From Liolophura sinensis (Eukaryota > Mollusca > Polyplacophora > Chitonida > Chitonidae): a stretch of DNA of 64,000 bases. Positions 12,001-22,935 of the stretch are shown piece by piece. A program made the translations under genes and the position numbers. Location of the stretch: the NCBI RefSeq assembly GCF_032854445.1, contig NC_088295.1, positions 24,229,385 to 24,293,384 on the forward strand, in the 5' to 3' direction. The stretch's first letter is position 1, and every line of letters begins with the position of its first letter. The notes beneath the pieces are model-generated. The model did no database searches. It saw only the letters and a program-made list of their open reading frames with translations, and was not told the DNA's origin.

Positions 12001-13924
12001 GTTCCATCGATCGGCGATGACACGATGATGCGAAGCAATGGTACGATGGCACGAAGCGATGGCACGATGGCACGAAGCGACAGCATGATGGCACGAAGGG
12101 ATAGTACGATGCCAGCAGTGTGTCATCGCAATGTGCCATCTTTTGTGCCATCGTGTCATCGCTTCATGGCATCGTCCAATCGCTTCGTGTCATCATGCTA
12201 TCGCGTCGTATCATCGGACCATCGCTTCGTGCCATCACCGGCCGATGAAACGATATCACAATAATGACCTTATCTGGCTTCCATAGGCAGGAGCGTACAT
12301 GTATAACATTTACTGAGGGTCATTCTGACATCTCACCTTAAGTTTGTCTCACTAATGCACTCTAAGTGGAATGAACTGTTATAGGGCAACTCTTCAAAAT
12401 TTCTCTTTTCCTTTGTCTTATTTATTTGTTTGTTTTTTCTTGCACTTCCACTTAGTATGTATCATGCTTTATATGTTGAGTCTCCTATAGACACACATTA
12501 CATGTGTCTAAAATAAAAGCATGGATATAAAATGCTCTGAATAAATGGTGTGTGTCGCGAAGTACGCTCAGGCAGATTACAAATTATATTTTTTCAAGAC
12601 AAGTTGGATGGGAAAAGGACGCTTAAGTTTGGTTAAAAGTCACGCAGATTTCCAGAGACAACTTACTCGGAGAACTGTGGAGTTGACGGTCAGATTGGAA
12701 GAAACTGCGGTGGTGTAGGACGATGTCCAAAAGTTTGGTTTGTCGGGTGGTGGTACACCTGTAAAAGAATTGTCAATTAAAACTATTACAAATCTATTAC
12801 TATAGAGGGACCTTGGTCACAATAACCGCTCTGTAAAGTTTCGCTTCGTCGACCACTTCTCCAACAACTTAAATATGGTGTGCATATATGCTCGCATACA
12901 TCAAGTGTGGAGAAGTTTGTCAGTAACTTGCCAAAAATCAGTGGTTTACGTCGGGAACGCTATCTGACTGCCATCGTGTAAGTGAGAAATTATTGAGACT
13001 GGTGTTAAGCAACAATCAAATAATAAATAAACATAAATCTTTGTTGCGACGAAACGGAAAATGATTTAATCCATCAGTTTGATACATGCATGTTTTGAAC
13101 TGAGAGAATCGCCATATATATAGGTGTAATCTGGGCTTAAATTCAATCAGCAGTATCCAATCACCACCAATTTATATGAACAATATCGATAAGTATTTAT
13201 CCAAGATAAATTAAGACACCATTTGTGATTTTCTGTTCTCGAATCGAAACTAGATACAGAGGGCAATGTGTACTTATAGCATACACGACCGATTAAATTG
13301 ATGCTTTGTTTTTTATTCTGCTGGAACCTGCATACCATATGCATGGGCTATGCTGATTCGTTCTCATGCATGATACAAGCAAACTCTACCAGGTCAAAGT
13401 GATTAGTATATGTATAACATGCTCTGCACGCGATCAACACAAACAACTTACCAGATGACGTCACATTCAGGTTCACGGCAACAGTGGCACTCTTGTAATG
13501 GTTATCAGTTACAACAGCATAAAACATGTATGGTTTGACCTGATCTTGGACCAGGTTTGTCACCGCGTAAAGTGTCCCAGATTGCCTGTCAATCGTGACA
13601 TCATCGGTGCCAACCACAGAAAACCAGAGTTTCGAGTTCCAAGGACTATACGCGCCGACCTGCAATAGAATGTTTGATGTTGATTATGTATCAGCCAGAG
13701 AATGTTGTTAGTCACGAATACACCACGCCGATACAGAAGTTCATCATGAAATATGAACGCAGAACTGTCCTCAAGAAATAGGCCATAACTGCGACTAATA
13801 TTTTAGTCCCAGACCATAAGAAGTAATTTTAAACAAACCTGTCCGATAACTTGTTCTCTTCCTGTGACGTTGAAGAGGTAGTTTCTCCGATAGAACATCG
13901 GTGCTGGCTGTTGTGAATTGTTTT
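1750..13924 (-). CDS. Cadherin-repeat protein with interspersed Cys-rich domains, 3' part of gene (17 exons)
   Basis: Joined from phase-compatible GT-AG exons, 5' to 3' on the minus strand: 13924-13839, 13659-13452, 12758-12667, 11764-11380, 11112-11008, 10906-10801, 10161-10097, 9318-9212, 8573-8198, 7939-7832, 6893-6803, 5917-5853, 5470-4685, 4288-4184, 3917-3777, 2291-2175, 1961-1902 (stop TAG). Every junction agrees in phase except at the out end of 5470-4685, where one base is extra. The first exon needs one base from an upstream exon, so the 5' end is missing. The N-terminal repeats are divergent and Asn-glycosylation-rich. From 5470 downward they are classical, with ENQPVG, VNDNVPEF, ATDADLQ and TDVNDNTPSF calcium-site motifs. 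Two copies of a small Cys-rich domain lie between. Cadherin repeats mediate Ca-dependent extracellular adhesion. The last exon ends in VLEVVVQ-stop with no membrane segment, so the product may be secreted. It could be a FAT/protocadherin relative or a matrix protein; I do not assign an orthologue. Confidence 0.85.
1768..1773 (-). terminator. Polyadenylation signal of the cadherin gene
   Basis: AATAAA on the minus strand, about 130 nt downstream of the TAG at 1902. It supports 1961-1902 being the terminal exon. Confidence 0.5.
4424..4565 (+). mobile_element. SINE family 1 fragment in a cadherin intron
   Basis: Holds TTTCCTCCCACCATAATGCT and ATTCTTGAGTACGGTGTAAA. It lies between exons 4685 and 4288. 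Confidence 0.75.
4685..5470 (-). CDS. Cadherin gene: large exon with classical cadherin repeats and an apparent +1 frameshift
   Basis: About 260 residues with two full cadherin repeats and the start of a third. Visible motifs are YENQPVG near the start, ILASSPDYEKKQDYHLVV, HIINVNDNVPEF at the first repeat boundary, FWATDADLQDKVSYEL, and NLDSLSGVVTLK followed by RATDTGLP. The reading frame runs to a stop just after FTYQEVVGF. If one base within the C-run at 4725-4733 is discounted, the frame continues as SDEYGIFRVEQNT straight into the donor GTGAGA at 4684. Exon length is 786, whereas the flanking phases (2 bases in, phase 0 out) require 785. This is therefore a real frameshift or a sequence error. 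Confidence 0.85.
5853..6893 (-). CDS. Cadherin gene: Cys-rich domain, copy 2 (split over two exons)
   Basis: Exon 6893-6803 (91 nt, phase 1 in, 2 out) encodes VCALQQPIAMCAVDPCKALP, then ECALRSNATC. Exon 5917-5853 (65 nt) adds ASFCGDCRAEYFANGDRLRC. It shares the C-x8-C-x3-DPC and CG-x-C-x-AE-aromatic-aromatic-x-NG pattern with copy 1. The exon at 6893-6803 lies in a frame different from the longer shadow ORF there. Its donor (6802-6797) sits at the edge of a 0.65-kb minisatellite that reuses the donor sequence. The downstream exon junction (GAA A|GT) splices in phase to 5470. Confidence 0.75.
6151..6815 (-). repeat. 22/44-bp minisatellite built from an exon donor site
   Basis: Two alternating 22-bp half-units (one with ACACATTCAGGTACC, one with ACACGCAGGTACC) make a 44-bp unit. 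The array decays toward 6480-6780 and its right end is the real junction of exon 6893-6803. The string ACTTACACGCAGGTA at the junction recurs at least five times in the array, so on the minus strand it carries repeated GTAAGT donors each preceded by CCTGCGT. Confidence 0.88.
7451..7722 (+). mobile_element. Dispersed repeat family 2, diverged copy
   Basis: TGCTGAGCGCCAAACGAGGC, the ATTATACTGACAC segment and CCGACCAGGATTTTATTTTGG match family 2. In the cadherin gene intron between 7832 and 6893. Confidence 0.6.
7832..9318 (-). CDS. Cadherin gene: second copy of two-repeat block (three exons)
   Basis: Exons 9318-9212 (107 nt), 8573-8198 (376 nt) and 7939-7832 (108 nt). They encode IRPIFTSPHYRIRLAS at the start of one repeat, then YFGVDRLTGSLYVTRPLKN, then the next repeat with the turn GINEFTG at a phase-1 junction followed by AVYILALPLYNQTLLVNVV. 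Each exon pairs with one in 12758-11008 in length, phase and sequence (VYAS...GE starts both long exons). N-glycosylation sites recur. Canonical calcium motifs are missing here too. Confidence 0.8.
9006..9076. repeat. (TA)n microsatellite
   Basis: About 35 TA units in a cadherin intron; the Tyr-Ile ORF there is an artefact. Confidence 0.97.
10097..10906 (-). CDS. Cadherin gene: Cys-rich domain, copy 1 (split over two exons)
   Basis: Exon 10906-10801 (106 nt, phase 1 in, 2 out) encodes VCHPNEPIASCLMDPC followed by more cysteines. Exon 10161-10097 (65 nt, phase 2 in, 1 out) continues with ANYCGGCNAEFYKNGHLVVC. The pattern is C-x8-C-x3-DPC ... C ... C, then YCGGC, aromatic pair, N-G, and a final C: about eight cysteines in 55 residues, as in a disulphide-knotted extracellular module. 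Neither exon is visible as a long ORF; they were found by phase matching between neighbouring cadherin exons. I do not know a formal name for this domain. Confidence 0.75.
11008..12758 (-). CDS. Cadherin gene: first copy of two-repeat block (three exons)
   Basis: Exons 12758-12667 (92 nt), 11764-11380 (385 nt) and 11112-11008 (105 nt) encode two divergent cadherin repeats. The first begins around PDKPNFWTSS and continues with YFNVNWTSGYVYLTRPLGNT. The second has the turn LRIDEYTG immediately at a phase-1 junction, followed by DVYVHRLPLL. There are many N-x-S/T sites (NSS, NWT, NTT, NFT, NDS), which suggests an extracellular glycosylated surface. The block matches 9318-7832 exon for exon, with the same phases (in 1, then 0, 1, 1). 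Confidence 0.8.
11966..12284. repeat. Long imperfect palindrome made of a CGATGGCACGAAG short repeat
   Basis: The left arm (11966-12110) carries GATGGCACGAAGCGA repeats. The right arm (12120-12284) carries the reverse complement TCGCTTCGTGCCATC. The outer ends also match as inverted repeats: TATGGAAATCGGATAAGG against the reverse of CCTTATCTGGCTTCCATA. It lies in an intron of the cadherin gene. Probably a foldback/MITE-type element expanded inside. Confidence 0.85.
12955..13036 (+). mobile_element. SINE family 1 tail fragment
   Basis: ATCGTGTAAGTGAGAAATT to the AATAAATAAA tail. In a cadherin-gene intron. Confidence 0.55.
13452..13924 (-). CDS. Cadherin gene exons 1-2 of those visible: one divergent cadherin repeat
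   Basis: Exon 13924-13839 (86 nt, needs one base from upstream, ends phase 0) reads into PAPMFYRRNYLFNVTGREQ, a typical cadherin repeat start. Exon 13659-13452 (208 nt) completes it with VTIDRQSGTLYAVTNL and ends in NLNVTSSG. The DRQSGTLY turn is the usual beta-strand D/E region of cadherin domains. Canonical calcium ligands (DxNDN, DAD) are absent. Donor and acceptor sites are canonical (GTTTGT, GTAAGT; AG after pyrimidine runs). No signal peptide is seen, so more exons lie upstream. Confidence 0.75.
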
Positions 13925-15482
13925 CTGGAAAAAATAAGACAACACAAAAGATTTGTCAGATTAAATCCAGAAATGTGTATGTATAAACTGCCCGATTGTT
14001 TCGCCAAAAAAAAAACCAAAACAAAACAAAAAAAACAAAAAAAAAATAGACCATGCGCTGACGCTATATGCTATATACGTCATATGTATATCATTTGGTG
14101 TTCGGAATTACTTAGGTGTTAGATGTGCTTACAATTTAAGTATGCGGACGCCACAGGCCATACAGTTAAGACTACAGTTATGTACCTGCCTTAAAGGAGT
14201 ATTAATAATACGATCCGACCAAGTGTTGCTCACATTCATCAAAATGGACAGGCGATATATATACTCAGGCAGACTTTTTTGTGCATGTTTCAGGCAGTAC
14301 GACCCAGAGAGTCTAGTCTATAGGGCGTATTCACTTTGCAGCTGAATAGATCTGAGTCAACAGCGATCACACTGAGCAAGTTGAGTGAGCCATCTGTAAG
14401 CAGCATCGGATTATCGGTGTATGCAGGCTGCATGCGAGTGTCAAGGCCTAGGTATTGTCCTTATTACCAATACCCAGTTCAGCCCAGGGCGTGGTTAACC
14501 TTTGTATCTTTTAATTCTACCAGGACAAACATGTCTTAAAGGACAAATCTTCGTACATCAAATGTTTCTGAACGTTTTGGGCCAAAGGCTTTGTCTGGTT
14601 ACATGGCAGGGTGGGGTGATTAACGAAGGAAGAATACTACAAAGACATTATTTCACGGCATGTAAGAGAAGCTGAACTCTATGTTACACATTTTTGTATT
14701 CCTCCTGATGACTCATAACACGTCCTACATTTTTTGAGTGAAGCTGCTCGGGTATTGGAAAAAGTTTTAGCTGCGGAGTTATTGGAACAATCAGCGTGGT
14801 TTCGTGAAAGTCAACTCAGTTGTGGAAAAACAATGATGTAAAGTTACGATGATAAATTTAGGCCTAAAACGTAATAAGACGGTACTATGTTTGTATAACA
14901 GTGGAACCAGCCTGACGAAGGTGAAATATGATGTGTATAATGTCAAGTGTCCTGTTGTACAGTCAACTAATTCAAGTGTGAATAATCCTATTCTTAATAA
15001 TGAAATGGGACTTCCAATCAGTAAAGGTGTAGGTTTGGTTCCCTGGTTCACTCCATGCTCAGAACACATATATTTAATACGCCTTACCATTTCTGGAGTA
15101 TATTTAGTTACTGGTACCGATTGTCTGCTGCATGCATTTTTTCAGCAGTAGCTTAAAGGAGGTACGGCAAGGCGCGGAATCGGTCTCAGACAGGTACGAT
15201 AAGAAAGGACAACTTTCAAAATCCTAACACAATTCTGTAAATTTCCGTAAAACTTTGTTGAAGCGCTCATAGAAGTTGTCTATGTACGTTGTTCAGGTAT
15301 TTATCTATGTGATTGGTGTTTAACTGCGTGCTGAACAATCTCTCAGAAAGTTACCTTTGTGGCGCAGTTATTTCCCTCACTTTGCGGTGTCTGATGCAAA
15401 ATAGATATTTCAGCGTAACAGGAGTAGGCTACCATTTTTCGACTTTGAAACAAATACATCGCTAGCATGGATGCAGACTCGC

Positions 15483-15680
15483 TTTATTGCATATTTTGAG
15501 CTCGCTTTACACATAACGGGAAAAGTGGAGCAAAACAGAACTAAGTAAAGAAGTGGCCTTCCGAAGGTGTCTGCAGCGGTCAGCCATATCTATAATCTGT
15601 TTCGCTTCTTCAGGTGTCCAGTTTCTTGCGCTGGGGCCGATTCCCCGCCTTATCACATCAGGTCCTTTGACTGAACTGTC
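15483..15680 (-). CDS. Candidate 3'-terminal exon of an unknown gene
   Basis: The minus strand reads an uninterrupted DSSVKGPDVIRRGIGPSAR, then NWTPEEAKQIIDMADRCRHL, then RKATSLLSS, with a TAA at 15509-15507 and an AATAAA at 15488-15483, twenty-odd bases later. The composition looks coding (charged helix EEAKQIIDMADRCRHLRK). AGs at about 15681 could serve as acceptor but the pyrimidine tract is poor. No upstream exon or family was identified. It could instead be a decayed transposon fragment. Confidence 0.3.
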
Positions 15681-17983
15681 CTGCTCACATCAGAGCTGTC
15701 CGTCGCATGAGTGCTGAAAGTACTTAAGTGAATGCCTCCATTCACGTCTACTCGCCTGGGAGTACCTGGGAAATGTAACCTACGTGCTGTGTCTTTGACG
15801 ACGTCGTGTCCTATCCACTCGTATATATAGCCTATTTTTAAATTAGTCCATTTAAGAGTCTTGTTATTGCGAAAGACAGGATAAATACACTTAAGGTTCA
15901 GGAATTCAAAGGCCTTCTGTGTCTTTCTTACTCCTCATATAGAAAATGGGTTTGGGTATGCCATATAATTTGACCTCGGCAAATCGTACAAACGGACGAA
16001 GTTGAAGCAAACCCTCACTTACTAACACTTATTAATGCACAAAAGAGAAAACAGACAAATATTGTGTGTTTCTGAAGCCTCACTTGATACTTGCTTAAAA
16101 CCATGTCTTTTTATCGTTTAAAGAATGTAAATAAAAAAAAAATTCAACATTGGATTTCAACAAGTAACCATTTAACAAGTTAACAAGTAACCATTTAAAA
16201 AGCTCCAAATTGTTGGTAGTATATTAATGATATTGGTACATGTATGCTGTGCGAAGTAGGCCTAGTACACAGTGGCTCACATGTTGTAATGTAATCGTAT
16301 CTCCATACACTACGCATACTTATGCAATACGCTATAGCAACCACTGGTTTGCTGCATGGTCAACTGGTGGACCTACGCTCTCAGTTATGTATGTATATTT
16401 GTGTGACTGTCTGCCTATAAGACATAGATGGGTTAAACAGTATACAGAATCTCAACATATAAAGCTCCATGACACTTTGGTTTATATAAGATGGCCATTG
16501 GGCATATGTCTCTGTGGAAGTCCATCTATTAGCTTATTGTAACAGAATATATAGAGGTACAGGGATTCTATTGAAATCATAGAAGCTGCATATTGAAGTC
16601 TCAAACAGATGTTGACTGGATTAAACTGTATACGATGGCGTCGAAATGCGTTCTCGGGAATTCACATTAGGCTGAATTCTGAGTGTAGTTAACAACAGGT
16701 TTGGACAAACATAATATTAATGGGCAATAATATTCAGCTTAAAACGTTAACTTTGTCTTAAATTGAGAATTTCGGGAACAATACAAATTACTTATGGTCA
16801 GACTATATCCATTGTATTCATCTATGTCATAGGTGTTATTAATGCCATGCACACGGGATGCAGCAGCTCCTTGGCACTGATCTTAATATGACGATTTGTC
16901 TTCTTGTCCAACTCTGTACTTCTCATAACCAGAGCACGTGATTTTTAATTAAGAGCTGTATACTAAAAGAATAACTTTCCACTCGGGCTGCGACCACACC
17001 ATGGAGACGAGTAGAATGAAAGAACACTTTGAGGCACAGTGTGTAAACTGGGCAGGGTCTATCTAAACATCAGCAGGGACAGCCATTTTAACACGCGGCT
17101 AACGGTTTTGTCCGGCGTAGGTGTTTGGGCTCGCACTTACTTACACGAAGTGATTACACAGTGAACACAATTTGATCACGCCCCGATAACGAATGGAACG
17201 TTTTGTGTGACCCGGATGTTGCATTCACGTCAAGCAGTCTGGTTTTGTACAAGTGTAACGGACCTGTCCACAGTGTGTATAGTCCACGGAATTCCTCCAA
17301 AGTCTTGAGTCAACTTAAATTACTTTCTCAACAATAAAGCTAAACCTGCGCCTATATGCATGTCTACAACAGGCACCCAACCTGCCTTTCTGTGCCAAAT
17401 GTTCAAAGAAAATCTCTGATTAACTATGTTGACATAGTATAATTGATGGCAAGTCATAAGTATTTATATATATATATATATGTGTTTAATCCGAATCCTT
17501 ACTTGTACACCCGAGTTGAAAAGCCTAGATCCAGATTATAATGTTATGATATGCAAATAAAAATCATGGTATCTGTATTTCGTATCAGCCCCCAAAGTGG
17601 ATAACCTAAAGTGGACAACAGCATTCCTGAAATGCCATTACTATAATTCTTCAGCCTTTTCGCATCTTTGCAAGATGTTTATTCAAGCATACACTGAAGG
17701 CATTATTCTGTGTAGACTGATAAAATTATACTTTTTGGAAGCCCTGAAACTAGACAATCCAAGCAATGTAGTTTTGTCTCCAAAATCAAATTTAAAAGGT
17801 GCATAAAATTGCACTAAAAATTGCTATTTCGTATGCGAAAAGGTTGGGGTATTAGGGTAGCTGCACGAAAACCTTTCCCAGCCGTCAGTATTAACGACTG
17901 GAAATAGAAGATGGCTGTACCAGTTATTTACTTCTTAGCTGATAAGCAATCGCAGCTGTGCATGATCGACTTGTATTCCTTAC

Positions 17984-18016
17984 CTGGCTGATAGAAACAT
18001 ATTCCGTCTTTTCGAA
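17984..18016 (-). CDS. Possible 33-nt mini-exon of the cadherin gene
   Basis: A 33-nt segment flanked by an acceptor (TTTTTGACAG) and a donor (GTAAGG) on the minus strand. In phase 1-1 it reads RKDGICFYQP and would supply the single base needed by the exon at 13924. This rests on splice-site quality and phase only. Confidence 0.25.
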
Positions 18017-21000
18017 CTGTCAAAAATCAAATAAAAGAGAAAAGTTGATATAATGAGCAGATTCGTTATGTAGAGTAAAAAATCCAAACAATTTTTTTTA
18101 AGATTATGTTTCTGTTGAAAATAAATTATATATTACAAAATACAAGGGCAAGAGTAAAGCCAGACCAGCCACGACAGAGAGCTATAGTTCTGAAGTGGTC
18201 ACTTTTAATCGGTGAAATCCGGCCTTTGCTAATTTAAGCCTTCTACCAAGGATTGGTATAGCGATTACATTGCTGCTGTGCTTTCACCACATTTCACATT
18301 TCATAAATAATGACGTGAAAACATATATTTACTTATTTACTTGATTGTTGTGTATATATTTTAGAATTTAAATCGCTCGATCGCGTAACTACACATGTAC
18401 ACATATGCTATGTATATAGTTCTAGAAAACTTTTGCGAGCGCAAAGAGAAATGTTCAAACCTACCTTTGTCGTGAAATCAACTGCGTATGTGCACTTACA
18501 TACGAATACATAAATCCATTTTGCTGTGTAAACTCTTCCTATTTTTCTCCAATATGCCACCGTTTAAATGTTAATGAATACTTAAGGAGCAACGTCTCGT
18601 GATTATCGTCAAAAACAGCAACACTACTATACGTGCAGGGATGCAGTTTGGGTACATTTCACAATATACATTGAGGATCATCAGTCAATTTTTATTATAC
18701 GTTTGATTCCATGAGTATATCACCACTTTTACTTACAAGTCCGTATGTCGTTTCCTTCAATATCAGAAGTCTCAGTTTTATCAATTAACAGTTTATCTAA
18801 TCAGAGATAATGAATATTAATAATCTGGGATCCTTTCACACACAGAATATCCCCAAGCTCTTCGGGATAGTATATAACACTCAGAAATAACTTACGGTTA
18901 TGACGAGCACTATAGAGCAGTTTCGAAGAAGTGACTTATCAAGTTATTGAAAATGGCCCTATTTACACTGGTGACCATGCATGCAACATGTATTGGAGTC
19001 GGTGTCAATTTGTATTTACATCATACACGCTACCACAATTTTAGTGCTTACGCTTTCAGTGTTTTAAACCAAAACGTGGCTAAATGTATCTACCTATACA
19101 ACTACTTTTTCTACAACGAACAATTCGAATTGGAAATAATTAAGATTTGCTGTAAGATCCTTATATATATTACATCAACGCACACAAAGGCTTGTTTAGG
19201 ATTACACTTATGATCGCCCAAACGATATTTCTGTTTACATGAATTTTACATGAAAGTAGCCAAGTGAGGTAAAACAAAATAACTTTGCAAGAAGCCTTAG
19301 TTTGGAATGTGGCCATGTACTGATGATTCTTAGATATTTGGTATTCAACTATGGTCATTTACACAAGTACATGTGTATTCCGAGAAACGGAACAATGTAC
19401 CATTGAATTTCCATGTGCTTACTATATACTTTCTGACAGTTATGGCGAGTTCCCGTTACATATTGTCGGTTCGAAATCTCAGCCAAAATGGTTAAAGAAC
19501 AAGTTAAACGGCTTACCTGCGTTTTGCTGCAAAGCAGCCATTAAGAACAAAAACCAGTTCATAGCTGTGAGGCCCACTGGACGAATGTCTGACTTTGGTA
19601 AGCCCTGCTCCCCAAAGACTGAGGACTGTGTCACCTTCTGATGTTGAGTTATATTGTCAAACCCATGTGAATATAGGTCAGCTATAGTATGTGAAAAAGA
19701 AGCTCTCGTCACATGGGGATTGGTTTACCCGCTTTTGTACACAATGTATACCTTTGACAAAAAGGTATAGAAATTACCCATACTGGTTGAGTATACCCTC
19801 GGTGGTACACCAAAGACACACACTTCACAATGATGCATGGACTTTTTAGTGGGTTCTTAATTTATACGCGCGACTTTTTACAGAGGCTTCCACAGTCGAG
19901 CGAACATAACCAAATACTGATGTCACAAATGTCCAAACGAAGTCCAAAATTACTACATGCAGATACAGTACAAAAACTATGAACCGCAGCTTTGATTGCA
20001 ACTGTGTATATATATCAAAATGTACACAATGCATGTCTACATATACACCTGAATAATAGTCCGGAGAGAAATTAGATTATATACGGTACACAACCAGGTC
20101 TTGGACATCGAGTAAGTATAAGCCATTAAGATGTGGATCGATAAGAAACTCAAGAAAGTTAAAATAATAGTGTTTGATGTGTGCTCCCTCGCACCTGCAT
20201 GCTGTTCTGTTTGATAGAGTGGTTTACTGCAAACTCGAGGTGATGTACATGTAGACTGTTATATAACCACATAACTCACCATAAGCCTATCTTGGGTATC
20301 ATGCATATACGCACTTAAACTTAAGCCCTTTGAAGTAAACTGAATATATCCCATAATACCACTTCGAAAGAAAACTGCACATTTACACGTATATATTCTT
20401 CCAAGAGACCCTATTTAAGGCCTTAACATTCTAGGGTCATTGAGTCAATAAACAGTTCCAGCACATTTTCCTGACACATAATTAAACGTGTAACGTCTTA
20501 AAGGACAAGCCAGCACCTGTGTGAAACATACTTCAATCGAAGGCAGGATATTCAACCTTTCTAAAAACTATCATACTTTATTATTTTAATGAGATTTCAC
20601 CGAATAGCATGTAGAACAAAATGACAATACTGCACAAATTCTGTGGTGAATCAAGGCGGACATCTTGAGAATTTTATCCAATCAAACACGTTACTATCAG
20701 ATTGCGCGGTCTAAGCTGTGACATAGTCCTAACCCGTTCACTCCTTGAAGTGATATATGATAACAAACTACTGCATAAAACATCACTGTGAGATCGTTTA
20801 CAACAAATTAGTTACGTGTAGCCGAAGAACCATTTTACACAGCGTTGTGGGATAGGTGTGAATTATTTTCCGACCACAACAGACGTAACATAAGTTGATT
20901 TCCAAACAGTATAATATTCAACGACGATATTCAATTATGTCAGACAGTAGCATACCGTCTCGGCCCAAACCGCATTAATCTCCCCAGTAGACCTTAGGCG

Positions 21001-22094
21001 TATTTAGACACGCTGTTCAAATTATACAAATACATTTTTTGTTATTCATTTTGCGAATAGTCGGCACTTTTTAAATAACAAACGTCAGAGTTAGTGAAAG
21101 ATCCATTGGGGATGCCGAAGGATTATGGGAAAGAAAAGGCGGCACCAGACATTTTTGTCAGTTTCCAGTTTTCTTTTAAAACATCCAGTAAAATTATTGA
21201 ATCGCCATGTTCAAGCCGAGGTGCTTTCTCTGACGTCCGAGATAACTAGGTCAGCACTGCTCTCATCTTAGAAGCCACCACCAGAAAACTAAAGCACGAA
21301 GTTCAGCGACAGTCGAATGCGTAGATCAGCCACGGTGGTGCTTCATATTTATTTCCATTTGTTTCAGAATCGAGGATGAATCCAGCTGTACAACAATCGT
21401 ATTATAAGTTTGTAATCATTTAACAGGGGTCAAAATCACCAGCACTACTCCTCTATAGGAAAAGACCTGAACCAGGAATACCCCGGCCGTGTATCTACTA
21501 TCATCTGTAATGATATACGGTAGCAAGCTCACTGAATCATAAGTTCAAGTAGCTGAAGAAATATCCTTCCAGTATGTCCGATTTCCGAGAAAGCTGTTTC
21601 CCACTTGGACCTTCATCGCCAAAGTTCACAACTTTTATGTGCCATAGGCTCCAGTTTTGACCATAATACGGAAAACACCTTCGACGTTAGAGAGTTAGAG
21701 TAAAGGTGACGTCACCTTGCTATCGATAATGGAGACACACTGAAGCTGTGTCAAGACGAAGTTTCACTAAACTTTTACTGGATTGACAAAAATCAAAAAT
21801 AATGTTTAATGTTGGTTCAAGATACTCGGAATGGTAGTCTTTCAGTGGACATAAACATTAGTCAGGTGCTATCTTTCACTTTAAAGTTTTACTTTGATTT
21901 TCTATACAAAGGAAACGTGCAATATATCATATCCATAGTAAACTCCTTTTACTTCTTTTTCTCATTTTTGGCATATCTTTCTTCATTTTCTCTTAAAACC
22001 ATACTCTCCATTTTATAGTACCTCTTCATATATTCTTTAAAATCAGAGTACCCTAATTTTCACAATATAAGCAGGATAAGATGACAAAGTTATG

Positions 22095-22376
22095 TGGATT
22101 ATAGATTTATTTATTTATTTATTTAGTTGGTGTTTTACGCCGTACTCAAGAATATTTCACTGATACGACGGCGGTTAGCATTATGGTGGGAGGAAACCGG
22201 GCAGAGCCCGGGGCAAACCGACGACCATCCGCAGGTTGCTGGCAAACCTTCCCACTTACGGCCCGAGAAGAAGCCAGCATGAACTGGACTTGAACTCACA
22301 GCGACCGCATTGGTGAGAGGTTCCTAGGTCATTACGCTGCGCTAGCGCGCTAAACAATTGAGTCACGGAGGCCCAG
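22095..22376 (-). mobile_element. tRNA-headed SINE (family 1), near full length
   Basis: On the minus strand it begins GGCCTCCGTGACTCAATTG, with a tRNA A-box-like head, and has GTGAGTTCAAGTCC as a B box. It continues through a conserved body (TTTCCTCCCACCATAATGCT, CAAGAATATT reversed) and ends in an (AAAT)n tail at 22095-22120. The same sequence recurs about ten times in the window in both orientations. Confidence 0.85.
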
Positions 22377-22935
22377 ATTACAGATTGAACGTCAGTAACT
22401 ATGTTCACCGTATATCGATTTAAACATAACGACCCAAATAGTTTTGGTAAAGTGATGTCGATTTTATTGTGAGTCAAATAAGCACATTACCGGATTAGCC
22501 AGGACTTAAGTTCCTTTCATTAAGAATTAAAGACGTTTTGCTTTAGGAACATAATACTCATGAAGTGTTTGACTTAAGCTTTGTCTAGAAACACTTCGTG
22601 TTGAACTTAGGCAGAAAAAAAATACCGGCTTAAGCATTTTACTACACTTACAACATTTTGTGAAGCCGGGCAGAGGAACCGTATTTATCAAACGTCTTAA
22701 TGCCTACAAATAAAATGCTTTGCTCTAGAAAGGTTAAAATTTGTACACTGATTCTTGACTGCAGAGCAATATGTTAAACACAATTTGAGCTCTTTCCTGT
22801 TCTGAGTTTGGCATGTTAAGGACTTGCACACAACTGACTATCCCACAAATCAATGTCGGTCTATAAAAGTTAACTCCCTTCGCCTATAGCGAATACCCCT
22901 GAGCTCTTACAGTGTGTCTCCATGTACCTCTATTT

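Larger units (their letters stand above)
14100..22090. other. Repeat-rich non-coding stretch
   Basis: Probably upstream introns or 5' flank of the cadherin gene. Apart from the candidate exons at 15483-15680 and 17984-18016 and a (TA)n tract near 17461-17480, I see no supported coding sequence. A short direct repeat (AAGTAACCATTTAACAAG) lies near 16160-16200. Confidence 0.5.

Noticed and set aside
11941-12264. His-rich and Met/Ser-rich frames on both strands
   Set aside because: Translations of the simple-repeat palindrome.
14791-15151. Paired 99-100-residue frames on opposite strands
   Set aside because: Mutual shadows; no motif and no neighbouring exon in phase.
19351-19641. 96-residue frame with several cysteines
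   Set aside because: No recognisable motif, no splice or polyA context; overlapped by a frame on the other strand of similar length.
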